DNA from: a virus
Virus record (IMG/VR): IMGVR_UViG_3300002518_002845
Location: 1-47,689 of that record
Direction: 5' to 3' (one strand)
Length of the DNA stretch: 47,689 nucleotides
Part shown: one piece after another, positions 39,793 through 47,689 of the stretch
Layout of the letters: each line of letters begins with the position of its first letter
Numbering within the stretch: the first letter of the stretch is position 1
Program-made: the position numbers and the translations under genes
The notes under the pieces: model-generated
Databases searched by the model: none
Told to the model about the DNA's origin: nothing
What the model saw: the letters and a program-made list of their open reading frames with translations, nothing else

Positions 39793-40620
39793 CTAAAGGT
39801 TCTCAAGTACATTAATATCCCCGCTTGCAATCGCCCTTGCAGCATCTGGGTTATGAGTTTTAATGTACTCTTCAATAGAGGAAACCCGACCGCCATCGCC
39901 AATTTCAGGCCGGTCCTCTGGGGATTGTCGGTTCTTATCAATGCGGCTGCCATCCCGCATTGATCCTTTCCGATCTCGAAGGGTCTTCTCTTGCGATCTA
40001 ATAGCGGCATTACGATGCCCCTTTAGAATCGAATCAATCTTAAAAATTGTTAGCATTTCGCGTGGACTAATTCCATTGGAGAACTTATCACGCATGAAAT
40101 TCTCAAATGCATCAACGTCTCCCTGATCAGAGAAAGCGATTGTAGTATCACCAAACTGCTGTGGGCTACCGATAAGCGATTCCATATCTCGCCGGAACTT
40201 ATCAGTCCTATCACGCATACGTGATTCTTTCTCACGCCTGTTCATCTGGTTATTGAAATCTTCCTGAGTAAAATTCTTTGGCTCCTCTCCATTGTTCCTC
40301 TTCTGCATTGCAGAACGTGCGTTGTCAGCATCTCGCCTCTGACGCTCATGTCTTGCTCTAAGATTGTTAACAAGAGCCTGACTTACTTCATTTGTTTTAC
40401 TACTGTTGAAGTTTTGCTGAATCGCATTGTATGCGGCACGGCTGTCTTCAGGGACAGAGTCGGAGTTTCCATCCCAACTATCCCAAGAGAATCCTCCACC
40501 ATCTCCAGCGGGAGCGGGAGCGCTATCTCCAGCGGGAGCGCTATCTCCAGCGGGAGCGCTATCTCCAGCGGGAGCATCGTCACCAGACGTAAAGTAAACA
40601 ACAAGATTAACCATCGACAT
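39793..40620 (-). CDS. Scaffolding protein candidate, 275 aa
   Basis: The N-terminal third is disordered with repeated APAGDS units, and the middle is a charged helix-rich region (RRDADNARSAMQKRN, NRREKESRMRDRTDKFRRD). The C-terminal end is a small helical domain (SSIEEYIKTHNPDAARAIAS). Disordered plus coiled-coil composition and position between portal and capsid are typical of scaffolding proteins that guide capsid assembly. The start at 40620 has AAGGA eight bases upstream and overlaps the zinc-ribbon gene by 14 bases. Confidence 0.7.
   Translation of the reverse strand: MSMVNLVVYFTSGDDAPAGDSAPAGDSAPAGDSAPAPAGDGGGFSWDSWDGNSDSVPEDSRAAYNAIQQNFNSSKTNEVSQALVNNLRARHERQRRDADNARSAMQKRNNGEEPKNFTQEDFNNQMNRREKESRMRDRTDKFRRDMESLIGSPQQFGDTTIAFSDQGDVDAFENFMRDKFSNGISPREMLTIFKIDSILKGHRNAAIRSQEKTLRDRKGSMRDGSRIDKNRQSPEDRPEIGDGGRVSSIEEYIKTHNPDAARAIASGDINVLENL
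40501..40575 (-). repeat. Tandem repeat in scaffold gene
   Basis: ATCTCCAGCGGGAGC occurs four times (40501, 40525, 40543 and 40561), the last three with an 18-bp period. It encodes repeated Ala-Pro-Ala-Gly-Asp-Ser on the - strand. Copy number is likely to vary between relatives by slippage. Confidence 0.85.
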
Positions 40621-41110
40621 TGAATCGTTCCTTTAGTTCTTTATCAGTCAGCACCATTGCTGACGCGATTCGACCACTTGCTTTCATATCCAAGTATTTC
40701 CTAACCATTGGATTTTCTGTTTCAAGCTTCTTAATATGAGCAGGCATCTTTCCAGCGTGCCCCTGAGAGCCTCCATCTACAGGAGCCTCATAATGAACAT
40801 ACCCATGTTTATTCATTAGCTGTTCCATATGTGTGCGGCTCTTCGCAACAAGCCGACGAGTTCCCATAACAGGGCCATCCTTTGTATAATGAACACATGG
40901 CTCACTCATATGAGTAACATGAGGGAAGCGAGAATCAGAACGAACACGCTCTGACCTTTGTGGCTTAGAAATAATCTTCCTCCAAAGCGGATCTTCGCAT
41001 TTCATAGGGCAGAATTGTTCTGCAACCCAAGCCAACTCATTATCATTTGGCTTGAAAAGTTCTTCAATTATAAACCCACAACCTTGGCATTGAAATTCAA
41101 ACTGCGGCAT
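40607..41110 (-). CDS. FmdB-like zinc-ribbon protein, 167 aa
   Basis: The start at 41110 (MPQFEFQCQGCG) is preferred over one 36 bases upstream because M-P-x-F/Y-x-F-x-C is the usual opening of FmdB-family zinc ribbons. C-x2-C at the start is paired with a later FCPMKC group. A basic linker and a helical end follow. FmdB-like ribbons are found near portal genes of some phages, but their role is unknown; an assembly or regulatory function is possible. Confidence 0.65.
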   Translation of the reverse strand: MPQFEFQCQGCGFIIEELFKPNDNELAWVAEQFCPMKCEDPLWRKIISKPQRSERVRSDSRFPHVTHMSEPCVHYTKDGPVMGTRRLVAKSRTHMEQLMNKHGYVHYEAPVDGGSQGHAGKMPAHIKKLETENPMVRKYLDMKASGRIASAMVLTDKELKERFNVDG

Positions 41111-41117
41111 TATATAT

Positions 41118-42950
41118 CTATAACCTATTGAGCGCAGATAGCGCATTGTCTATCGAGCCACCATCTGGGTTCCCTTGAGACGCAAGTGGCCTTCCAGAAG
41201 ATACCACACCTTGCCCCGGCATACCAGCTTGCGATCTTTCATCAATCATTCCAGGGGCTTGCAGGCGCGCCATAACCTCTGGGCCCATACCAAAGAAGCG
41301 CCTACCCTCATCGGCAAGTTCTCGCCAATTATATTCATTCGCAAACTGTGGAAGTGCAGCAACATTCTTAACAAATTGCACAAAAAGTAGCTGAGATTCT
41401 GCATTTGCTGGGCCTTCAAGGTCCCTTACAGAAATCTTATAGCGGTAAGAAGTTGTATAATCGTTGCCTCCTGGCTCCAATTCTACAAGGTCTCCACCAA
41501 AAGAATACACATGCGCTCTTTGAGTGCTGAAAAGATTTAGTAGATGTACAAGCTTTATCACAGCCTCATTGCCTGCCTTCACTACTGGGCCACGAATAGC
41601 TTCCATCATTAATGCAGATGTCTGCAGTAGTGCCTCAGTCTGCCTCGCTGTGATCTTCTTGACCGGAGTTCCACGATCAATATCTGTCTGGCCTGCCTCA
41701 CCCTGTGCGAGTTTGGATACAAGATTCAGAGATTGAATATGATCATAGGTTAATCCAGGGCCTTCAATATACTTAAGGTCTTCAGCCTGACCCGCCTCTA
41801 AATTAATCCTGCCATTGTAATTGACATTGTTAACATTAATCTCTTGAACCTTAGTAATGGACGCCCCGGACCCAATTGTCCACTTGATAGCAAGGCCAGC
41901 CCTCATCCTCTTAAACAGCCCCTCAAGAATCTTAGCATAATTATCAGTATATGGTCTAAGATCCTCAATCCAACTTTTTGCGATAATGCGCATAGAGGAA
42001 CGGCTCTTTGCTGGAATAATGGGAATCATTCCACCATAAGGATTCGGGGCGTTCTTTAGCACAATGCTGGGATGGCTAAGTACATGAGCAAGATACCAAC
42101 CAGAATATCTTGGATCATTTCTATCACGCCGGATGAATGTGATAGCAACAACGACTGGCTTATCAATATAAGTACCACCAGGAGTTTCATCAATAAGAAT
42201 CTCAAATTCAGATTGACTCGCTACAATATTATCAGGCAAAGTCATATCTGTAACAAGCTTCAGTTCCTCAAGAGAAATAAGGACAAGCTTAGTCACATAA
42301 TCTGCGTCTCTAAAATCTTTAGTCTCCCTCGGCAGGACAATAAAGAATGGAGAAACATTTGTAATCCATGGAGCGCCAGCTTCAGGATCAAACGTCACTA
42401 CAGGTTCAGGAGTACTTGTAATGTTTGGCTCCAATGTAGCATCAAAGGGAGTAATATTGTCAGCCTCATTCCCAAGCTCGGCACGCACCTCATCCTCGGG
42501 AACTTCTACATACTCATCTACATAATCTTCTGGATTAAAGGAATTTGGACCATTATGCAGGATGGAGCGCATAATATCAAAGCTATGAAGGTCAAGTGTA
42601 TGTCCAACTTCCAGCCAGCCAGTCCCAGCCCAGAGGCTATCTTCAGTAGCATCATCAAGAGTTTCTTTAAGCTCGACAGAGCGAGACAGGGAGTTACTCA
42701 TAATGGTAAGCTCCCTTGCCTTGCCAGCGAAGTCTGGATCGTCAGCATCTACGCGCACAAAGAAATTCTTATGAATCAGGCGAGCACGAACTGCTCCAGC
42801 GAACTCCTTAGTCAGATTACCAAACCTCGATCCCTCACCTTCATTATTCATCACATCTCTGTTGTTTCTCCAGATGCGATGATACTTTGATTGGATGTGC
42901 CTGTAATCTTCAAGAATACGGGTATTCCATTTGTCTACGTTAAGAGCCAT
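41118..42950 (-). CDS. Portal protein, 610 aa
   Basis: Position directly after the large terminase, length, and layout fit a portal protein: a helical N-terminus (RILEDYRHIQSKYHRIWRNN), a strand-rich wing, a long helix with repeated charged positions (DLRPYTDNYAKILEGLFKRM), and a C-terminal disordered stretch rich in Gly and Pro. The portal ring is the channel for DNA packaging and exit. The start shares a base with the terminase stop. Confidence 0.8.
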   Translation of the reverse strand: MALNVDKWNTRILEDYRHIQSKYHRIWRNNRDVMNNEGEGSRFGNLTKEFAGAVRARLIHKNFFVRVDADDPDFAGKARELTIMSNSLSRSVELKETLDDATEDSLWAGTGWLEVGHTLDLHSFDIMRSILHNGPNSFNPEDYVDEYVEVPEDEVRAELGNEADNITPFDATLEPNITSTPEPVVTFDPEAGAPWITNVSPFFIVLPRETKDFRDADYVTKLVLISLEELKLVTDMTLPDNIVASQSEFEILIDETPGGTYIDKPVVVAITFIRRDRNDPRYSGWYLAHVLSHPSIVLKNAPNPYGGMIPIIPAKSRSSMRIIAKSWIEDLRPYTDNYAKILEGLFKRMRAGLAIKWTIGSGASITKVQEINVNNVNYNGRINLEAGQAEDLKYIEGPGLTYDHIQSLNLVSKLAQGEAGQTDIDRGTPVKKITARQTEALLQTSALMMEAIRGPVVKAGNEAVIKLVHLLNLFSTQRAHVYSFGGDLVELEPGGNDYTTSYRYKISVRDLEGPANAESQLLFVQFVKNVAALPQFANEYNWRELADEGRRFFGMGPEVMARLQAPGMIDERSQAGMPGQGVVSSGRPLASQGNPDGGSIDNALSALNRL

Positions 42951-45145
42951 TAGAAAATATCCATTATTGCAAAGTCATCAGAATCAAAGTTAGTTAGTTG
43001 CTCACCTAACTCGACCCCATTATATTCCAGTACATTTGAGAATTCTAAATCATGAGGCTTTGGAACTACTTCCTCTTTAACAGAAATTCTAACTCCAACA
43101 AGATCATAAATCATATGCCAAGTATGCATCTTAGCCATAACACAATCATCATGCTCGCCGCTCATAGCTTCGGGCCGGCCATCCTTGTTAGTGATAAACT
43201 TAGAGACCTCATAAGCAAGATTTTTATCAACGATGCATTCTGGATGCCTGCGCAAATGATGCCTTAGTTCAATAAGCATAGTCTTGCGGTTGCTCGGCAA
43301 CGTCTTATTCCATGCACGATCTTCATATGGACCATGCCCACTTCTTAAGTAAACTTTGTTGTAGCCAGTCTGCTTAAACATAACCCAACAAGCTTCGCCA
43401 ACACTGTTGCGTTCAATATTAACCTTTGCTTGGTTATACAAAATCGCAAGAAGCAGAGCAGGGTGAGCAAACTCTTCTGGCTTAATCCTGCCACGATATA
43501 CCGCAACAGTTTTACCAAACTCATCATCAACATTCAAAACGCTAAAGTCTGGGTCCAGTCCTGAAGACGACTCAATCTGTCTACCCTCAGCAACGTCGCC
43601 ACCAATAAAATACTTCATCCCCTTCATCGGACGCTCATAAATCCTCAATGGACCAGAACGGTCAGGGATAACCTGCGGCGAATAATGCACCCAAGAGAAA
43701 AGCCTGCTGTAATCATTGTTGCCTTTCTTATCAACAATGTTACCAACCATAATCGGTTCTTGTGTAAGCTTCAATCCCTCAGTAGCAAGATTATTACCAA
43801 AGAAGAGAGTCCCAACAGCCGCCCACGCATGCTCTGGTGTCGTCGGGTACTCTTGATCAAAGTCTACACGCACACCCTTGTAGGTATTCTTGATCGTTAC
43901 TCTACGCCAAAAAATTTGCTGGACTGACAAATTGAAATTATTTGCAATCTCTTCTTCTGTAATTGATATGTCACCGACCTCATCAGTCTCGCAAACTTCT
44001 ATATCTTCATTTAGGTAAATAAATTCCCCGCTCTCTTTATAACAATTCTCAGGAGGCTCAGCACTGTACTCTGGGGATAGATACCAGGGGAGGAATACCG
44101 GAGTGGTCTTTGTTAAGCCAGCTTCCTTGCCGGACATAACGCGGTCCCACTTCTTAAAGAACTCTCCCATACCCTGTGCCGTTGATTCATCTACAACGAA
44201 AGTATTGGGAGCAGATGGCATACCCGGCAGCAGGCTCTTATCGACCAACGCTGCACGCCCTTTAGGCCACTTCGGCTTCTCACTAAGATGGATCGCATGA
44301 ACCATCTCAGAAGTACCAGGGTTGGGGCTATGTGCAGATTCGAACAGCATCTTACTACCGTTGCTCAGGACAATACGCTTGCCACCCTTTGCAACAATTG
44401 TCGGGATGTCCTGCTCTGGGAATAGCTTCTCAAGGTTCTCTAACCAGTTAATAATCATATCCCGCTTTTCATACATATGCGGGTCTTTATCAATCATGAA
44501 GAATGCAACAAAGTGGTCCTTCTGAACCATCATCCATACCCAGAAGGCAAGGATAGCTGTTGTCATTCCAAGCTGGCGTGCTTTAAGTAGGATGACTCTT
44601 ACAGGGACACCCTTCAACCATAGGTCAATTATGACCGCAACGAACCTGATCTGGTGTTCGTTTACCTCAAAAGAACCATAACCACCAAGAGGATGCTTTG
44701 GATTCAGCCCAGCACGGTACATGATGGTACAAGCCATCTTGCAGAAGTAAACGTAGTCCTCTCGGCAACGCCTCCATCTCGCTGAGGATTCAGATTCCTT
44801 ATCTGGAATAGCAATCTGTCTTGGGACAGATGCGGTCACACCGCTCTTAGTCCTGGTTACTCCAGCATCAGCAGATACTTTGCTCTCAATTATGTTAGTG
44901 ATCTCCCTTGGAGTACGTCCAGTCTTAACGATGACAAGCTGAATTGCCTCCTGGTTAAGCTGTGCGTCACTAATCTCTTTATCTTCAATCCCGCTAAGAA
45001 GCTCCTTTAGAGTGTCAACTGCTCCTTGTGCAATCTCAAGGTCTTCAAGAAGTTGAGGAGTCTCGCCTCCCTCTTTAAGACGCAACTCAATCATCATCTT
45101 CTGGGCGGATGCCCTGATAAGCTCAGATGATAGGTTGGTCCTCAT
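42950..45145 (-). CDS. terL: Terminase large subunit
   Basis: The 731-residue packaging motor has an ATPase domain with Walker A variant KARQLGMTT (about 187-195) and a HLSEKPKW segment with the acidic catalytic position. The C-terminal nuclease domain shows Asp in FIGGDVAEG (about 515), a Glu in a VNIERN strand and Asp pair in GEHDDCVMA (about 665), the RNase H-like triad. The N-terminal 150 residues are an extra helical region. The enzyme cuts and pumps genome DNA into the prohead through the portal. It overlaps the small-subunit candidate by four bases. Confidence 0.9.
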   Translation of the reverse strand: MRTNLSSELIRASAQKMMIELRLKEGGETPQLLEDLEIAQGAVDTLKELLSGIEDKEISDAQLNQEAIQLVIVKTGRTPREITNIIESKVSADAGVTRTKSGVTASVPRQIAIPDKESESSARWRRCREDYVYFCKMACTIMYRAGLNPKHPLGGYGSFEVNEHQIRFVAVIIDLWLKGVPVRVILLKARQLGMTTAILAFWVWMMVQKDHFVAFFMIDKDPHMYEKRDMIINWLENLEKLFPEQDIPTIVAKGGKRIVLSNGSKMLFESAHSPNPGTSEMVHAIHLSEKPKWPKGRAALVDKSLLPGMPSAPNTFVVDESTAQGMGEFFKKWDRVMSGKEAGLTKTTPVFLPWYLSPEYSAEPPENCYKESGEFIYLNEDIEVCETDEVGDISITEEEIANNFNLSVQQIFWRRVTIKNTYKGVRVDFDQEYPTTPEHAWAAVGTLFFGNNLATEGLKLTQEPIMVGNIVDKKGNNDYSRLFSWVHYSPQVIPDRSGPLRIYERPMKGMKYFIGGDVAEGRQIESSSGLDPDFSVLNVDDEFGKTVAVYRGRIKPEEFAHPALLLAILYNQAKVNIERNSVGEACWVMFKQTGYNKVYLRSGHGPYEDRAWNKTLPSNRKTMLIELRHHLRRHPECIVDKNLAYEVSKFITNKDGRPEAMSGEHDDCVMAKMHTWHMIYDLVGVRISVKEEVVPKPHDLEFSNVLEYNGVELGEQLTNFDSDDFAIMDIF

Positions 45146-45516
45146 TCGCTATTCTCAAAAATATTCTCAAGCTCAATGTCAACGCCTAAGCCCTCATGCT
45201 CGGCATTTGCAATAATGCGAGTATCTACAGATAGTCTTCTATGTGCGACCTCTGTAACCTTATTGCCTGATGTCCCTACAAGTTGTTTTGGAGCAATGCC
45301 AAGCTTTCCACCATGGAGAGCATCGTACACCATCGCTCCTCGCAATGCATCGTCTGGCTTAACAAGCACTTCTCTCTGGACAAGATTTCCATTAGAGTCA
45401 AACTTCCTCTTGATTGTTTCACCCTTGATCACTTGCGCAAGACTGTCCGCAATAGTTCTTGGATTAACATTCAGCTCATCTTCAAGGAGCTGGAGAAGTT
45501 CGTCTTTGTAACTCAT
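45142..45516 (-). CDS. Terminase small subunit candidate, 124 aa
   Basis: The short protein directly upstream of the large terminase has a helical start (YKDELLQLLEDELNVNPRTIADSLAQVI) that could be a DNA-binding helix pair, a strand-rich middle (KRKFDSNGNLVQREVLVKPD) and an acidic end. Position and size fit a small terminase subunit that recognises the packaging site. No family match is certain. It follows a leader region rich in hairpins. Confidence 0.55.
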   Translation of the reverse strand: MSYKDELLQLLEDELNVNPRTIADSLAQVIKGETIKRKFDSNGNLVQREVLVKPDDALRGAMVYDALHGGKLGIAPKQLVGTSGNKVTEVAHRRLSVDTRIIANAEHEGLGVDIELENIFENSE

Positions 45517-45793
45517 AAGCCACTCAAAAAGGTAATGGTCGTGTACCGAGATGGCGTCCCCAGTACACGACCATACGCAGATCTCGAAATCTACTTAATG
45601 GTTTTTAGCCTCCTCCATTCAGGGAGGCCCTCAACGTGACGCTAACCCTGCAGCCAAGCAGGGAAGGACCAACGCGTCTTCGGGTTAATGGTCGAGTATT
45701 AATCGACCTCCATGGCCATGGGGTTTGCCTTCTCTCTTATTCACCGTCGGCATCAGCGGTGGAGGCTCCTGACTACGAGTTGTCAGAAATTAT
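45517..45793 (-). promoter_or_regulatory. Hairpin-rich leader upstream of terminase genes
   Basis: This 277-bp gap has many short perfect helices: 45536-45546/45563-45573 (11 bp), 45608-45613/45623-45628, 45646-45651/45658-45663, 45690-45695/45703-45708, 45742-45746/45757-45761 and 45769-45773/45782-45786. Some arms have a second partner: 45643-45648 with 45682-45687, and 45608-45613 with 45761-45766, so more than one fold is possible. It could be a 5' control leader, a packaging-site region or a separate RNA. No clear promoter is seen. Confidence 0.55.
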
Positions 45794-46270
45794 TTAGGCG
45801 GACGCGAGTTCAGCCTTTAGTGACTTGACCAACTTCAAAGCGTCCTTGTGTGCCTTTTTAAGTTCCTTGTGCTCATTAGCAAGCTTGGCAGCTTTAGCTT
45901 TCGCCGCAGCAGTAGGTGCTCGGCTTGTGCGAGGACTATAGCCAAGCTCCTTGAGTGCCTTAATATAAGACGGCCCGAGCATCTTTGCTCCTTCTTTCAG
46001 CTCTGCTTCAGAAAGCTTGCCATGCTCAACATCAATGCCATTATCTTCCAGCAACATTAGAATCTGAATGTGCTGCTCAATCATGGCAAGGGCTTGGTAG
46101 TCCATTGTCACATTCGCCCATCGCCTTGCTGCCCGGATCAACTGCTCAAATACAATAGGGCCAAGCTGACGCCCACCGGACCGCAGAGGTCTCTTCTGCC
46201 TTGGAATGTGCAGAAGTCTGAGCAGGGGAACGACAAATGTTCTTGCCTCTTGTAGCTTACCGAAATTCAT
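45794..46270 (-). CDS. Helical protein with C-terminal coiled coil, 158 aa
   Basis: Start 46270 (MNFGKLQEAR) follows TAAGG at good spacing; a start 21 bases upstream overlaps the gene before. The protein is helical: a basic N-terminus, a helix bundle (LIRAARRWANVTMDYQALAMIEQHIQILMLL), then a Lys/Ala-rich coiled coil to the end (ANEHKELKKAHKDALKLVKSLKAELASA). It may be a late accessory or packaging helper. Function is unknown. Confidence 0.6.
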   Translation of the reverse strand: MNFGKLQEARTFVVPLLRLLHIPRQKRPLRSGGRQLGPIVFEQLIRAARRWANVTMDYQALAMIEQHIQILMLLEDNGIDVEHGKLSEAELKEGAKMLGPSYIKALKELGYSPRTSRAPTAAAKAKAAKLANEHKELKKAHKDALKLVKSLKAELASA

Positions 46271-46280
46271 TTTATCAACC

Positions 46281-46577
46281 TTATTTTTCATCTTCTAATG
46301 TATGTGCATGCTCAAGTGGAAGCCACCTGTATTTTATTCTTCTCTTATCCGCAATGTCTACACGCTTCCTAATACTGGTTCCGTTTCCGTCATATACATG
46401 CAAATGAACGCGGCCAGTTGGTGTAACTACTGTTACGAAACCAAATAAATATGAGCTTCTGTCATACTCGTCTGTATAAAAGGCTACAACATCCCCGCGT
46501 CTTGGTGGAGGGAAGGTAAATTTAAAGTCGTCAATAAATACAACTTTCTCTTGTTCTTCGACTAACACGTCGTACAT
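46281..46577 (-). CDS. Small strand-rich protein, 98 aa
   Basis: It has an SH3-like pattern: FKFTFPPPRRGDVVAFYTDE, SSYLFGFVTVVTPTGRVHLHVYDG and ADKRRIKYRWLPLEH. Small barrels of this type bind nucleic acid or peptides. It is the first small gene after the long structured gap on the - strand and is probably transcribed with the late genes. Function is unknown. Confidence 0.6.
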   Translation of the reverse strand: MYDVLVEEQEKVVFIDDFKFTFPPPRRGDVVAFYTDEYDRSSYLFGFVTVVTPTGRVHLHVYDGNGTSIRKRVDIADKRRIKYRWLPLEHAHTLEDEK

Positions 46578-46616
46578 CCATAAATAAAAAGCGCATTTGC
46601 CTACAGGGAAACTAAC

Positions 46617-46817
46617 ATGGTATGCAAGCGGTGTACAAGTGTTAGTTATTTCCTTAGTAATTACAATGGCTTACATGGGGGATCTTTTGCAGATTGCTGT
46701 GTATGGTGCGGTGCATGCAGTGTGTTGGATGTTTACGATAGAAAATATTTTCTAATTTTCGTACTAAAAGGCTTTTTTATTGATTTTTTATATATTGTCG
46801 GTGAGGGTATAGGATAA
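46617..46817 (+). CDS. Possible Cys-rich membrane peptide, 66 aa
   Basis: This is an open frame on the + strand within the 400-bp gap. The first half has C-x2-C (CKRC) and a CC-x2-C-x2-C group (CCVWCGAC), and the second half is hydrophobic (KYFLIFVLKGFFIDFLYIVG). Zinc ribbon plus membrane segment is plausible, but ribosome-site evidence is weak (CAGGG 9 bases upstream) and the direction is opposite to all neighbours. It may be chance. Confidence 0.3.
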   Translation: MVCKRCTSVSYFLSNYNGLHGGSFADCCVWCGACSVLDVYDRKYFLIFVLKGFFIDFLYIVGEGIG

Positions 46818-46859
46818 GCAAAATATAGGGTGTTGGTGGTGGGGGAGCCGCAGAATGTA

Positions 46860-46983
46860 CTGGCACGGATCGTGCAGGGGTGCAACATCCGTGCCAGATA
46901 TCTGCCCCTGCCATCCAGCAACCCCAGACCAGCAAAGGCCGGCTGCCATCCGGCAGCCGGCCCGATCACTGGGAGGGGTTGCT
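46860..46983. ncRNA. Structured intergenic RNA with possible pseudoknot
   Basis: Helix 1 is CTGGCACGGA (46860-46869) with TCCGTGCCAG (46888-46897). Seven bases of its loop, GCAGGGG (46874-46880), can pair with CCCCTGC (46905-46911), giving an H-type pseudoknot. Helix 2 is an 11-bp perfect stem (46937-46947/46952-46962) with a 4-base loop, enclosed by AGCAACCCC (46917-46925)/GGGGTTGCT (46975-46983). The block directly follows the stop codon of the - strand gene at 46982, so it may be its 3' end or terminator; a separate RNA on either strand is also possible. The other 280 bp of the gap (46578-46859) is AT-rich, with runs of T and A near 46,770-46,800 that could hold a late promoter, though I cannot define one. 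Confidence 0.55.
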
Positions 46984-47689
46984 ACTCGCTGCGAGAGGCT
47001 ACGAGCCCGTTGTAACGCACGCACCCATCGATGCTCTTACCATTGCAGGTGCCGATCGGCCAGGTGTGGGTGGCCATCGGCAGCCCCTTGAGCTTGCCGC
47101 CCATGTGTACAAGGTGCCTGCCAAGGTCCAGCCACGTAGGAGGCATCTCGCTAAGCAGGTACCGCTCCTTAAGCACCGCGTGGCGCTGATCACGCTCCTC
47201 CTGTTGATCGGCCTCACTGGTCTGATCGGCCTCCCAGCGATCCGCTTGCTCCATCTCCCAGCCACGCATAATCTGAGCGATCATACGGCGCTTAGTGATG
47301 TTGATCTGGGTGAGTACGATCAGCCTGTGATCAGCGTGCTGATCGGCCTCCAGAAACGCCTCGTAGTAGTCTTGGCTCGCTGCTGCGCCGGCCTTGCCAC
47401 AGGCTCTCATGATGGCCTTGCCAGCACACTTGGGGGCCGGCTTGCGGCGCTCGCGCTCCTCCTGCCTCACTGCATCCGTGGCAGCAGTGATCGCGGCCTC
47501 CTGCTCCTGTTCCGCCTGCTTGATCTCTCCGGCTGCCTCCATGTAGGGTACCGTACCGCAGATCTCCTGCACCACCTTGTGGTCCTCTCCCTGCTTGATC
47601 AGCAGCCCGGCGATCCCTGCCATGGAGATCATGCCCATGGCAGCCATCGCCTCGGCCTCCTGCCTGCGCTGATCGATGCTCTTGCTCTC
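46982..47689 (-). CDS. Helical charged protein, truncated by window edge
   Basis: The frame is open to the right edge, with the first clear Met inside the window at 47647. At least 235 residues are visible. An N-terminal part has a short hydrophobic stretch (MGMISMAGIAGLLI), then long Glu/Gln/Ala-rich helices with repeated EADQ/HADH units, and a more regular C-terminal part (PPTWLDLGRHLVHMGGKLKG, then KSIDGCVRYNG). The DNA is GC-rich and very rich in GATC. If the genome is circular, the gene would continue through position 1 to an ATG at 64-66, overlapping the left-end RNA. Function is unknown. Confidence 0.6.
   Translation of the reverse strand, partial: ESKSIDQRRQEAEAMAAMGMISMAGIAGLLIKQGEDHKVVQEICGTVPYMEAAGEIKQAEQEQEAAITAATDAVRQEERERRKPAPKCAGKAIMRACGKAGAAASQDYYEAFLEADQHADHRLIVLTQINITKRRMIAQIMRGWEMEQADRWEADQTSEADQQEERDQRHAVLKERYLLSEMPPTWLDLGRHLVHMGGKLKGLPMATHTWPIGTCNGKSIDGCVRYNGLVASRSE

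Noticed and set aside
42072-42890. 272-residue + strand open frame opposite the portal gene
   Set aside because: Antisense shadow of the portal; composition is rich in Ile, Ser, Asn and Lys with no domain pattern.
45690-45712. Resemblance of the - strand to a T7-type promoter (TTAATAC then TCGAC)
   Set aside because: The match is partial, the bases form a perfect 6-bp hairpin, and no phage RNA polymerase is present.
1-47689. tRNA genes
   Set aside because: No cloverleaf with a GTTCGA-type T arm was found by eye on either strand; a tRNAscan run would settle it.

Overview
The window looks like a near-complete genome or contig of a tailed, dsDNA, podovirus-like bacteriophage. An early and replication half is transcribed on the + strand (about 1-20,699). 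A virion and lysis half is on the - strand (20,761 to the right edge). Genes are packed with ATGA, TAATG and GTGA overlaps and AGGAG-type ribosome sites, as in bacterial viruses. A terminase, portal, scaffold, capsid and P22 gp10-like tail set, with three large internal (ejection) protein candidates and no tape-measure or sheath gene, points to a short tail. I see no integrase, RNA polymerase, tRNA or DNA polymerase, so the phage probably uses host transcription and a host replicase. Nothing in the sequence identifies the host. A gene runs off the right edge, and the left edge starts inside or next to a large structured RNA.

Layout. 1-640: a probable large non-coding RNA with long-range helices and a pseudoknot. 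640-5,425: small early genes of unknown function, several preceded by the same two-hairpin leader and separated by direct repeats that run from stop codon to ribosome site. 5,426-5,673: a GATC-rich control region with palindromes and a TATAAT box. 5,674-6,411: one acidic-tailed protein in its own unit. 6,400-6,575: a second structured RNA with competing helices. 6,593-20,699: the replication and nucleic-acid operon. It encodes an SNF2-type helicase, a Cas4/AddB-like Fe-S nuclease, an SSB-like protein, a small P-loop protein, a DnaG-type primase fused to an MCM-like AAA+ helicase, a papain-like protein, a zinc protein whose coding signal changes frame, a D12-class adenine methyltransferase, a DUF3850/ASCH-like protein and a VRR-NUC-like nuclease. 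A terminator at 12,564 divides this operon, and a bidirectional terminator at 20,701-20,756 separates the two halves.

The - strand half, read from right to left, holds an edge gene of unusual composition, a structured intergenic element with a possible pseudoknot, two small genes, a hairpin-rich leader, small terminase candidate, large terminase, portal, FmdB-like zinc ribbon, scaffold, major capsid, two capsid-accessory candidates, a strong hairpin, tail-tube and gp10-like proteins, several tail proteins, three ejection-protein candidates including one of 1,745 residues, small virion proteins, and a lysis pair (CHAP/NlpC-like peptidase and a one-TM holin-like protein).

The most notable items are the large ornate RNA at the left end, two further structured intergenic RNAs and one hairpin-rich leader, the primase-MCM fusion in a phage without a visible DNA polymerase, and repeated sequences at gene junctions that look like joints for swapping gene cassettes. 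Function names rest on motifs read by eye; no database search was possible.
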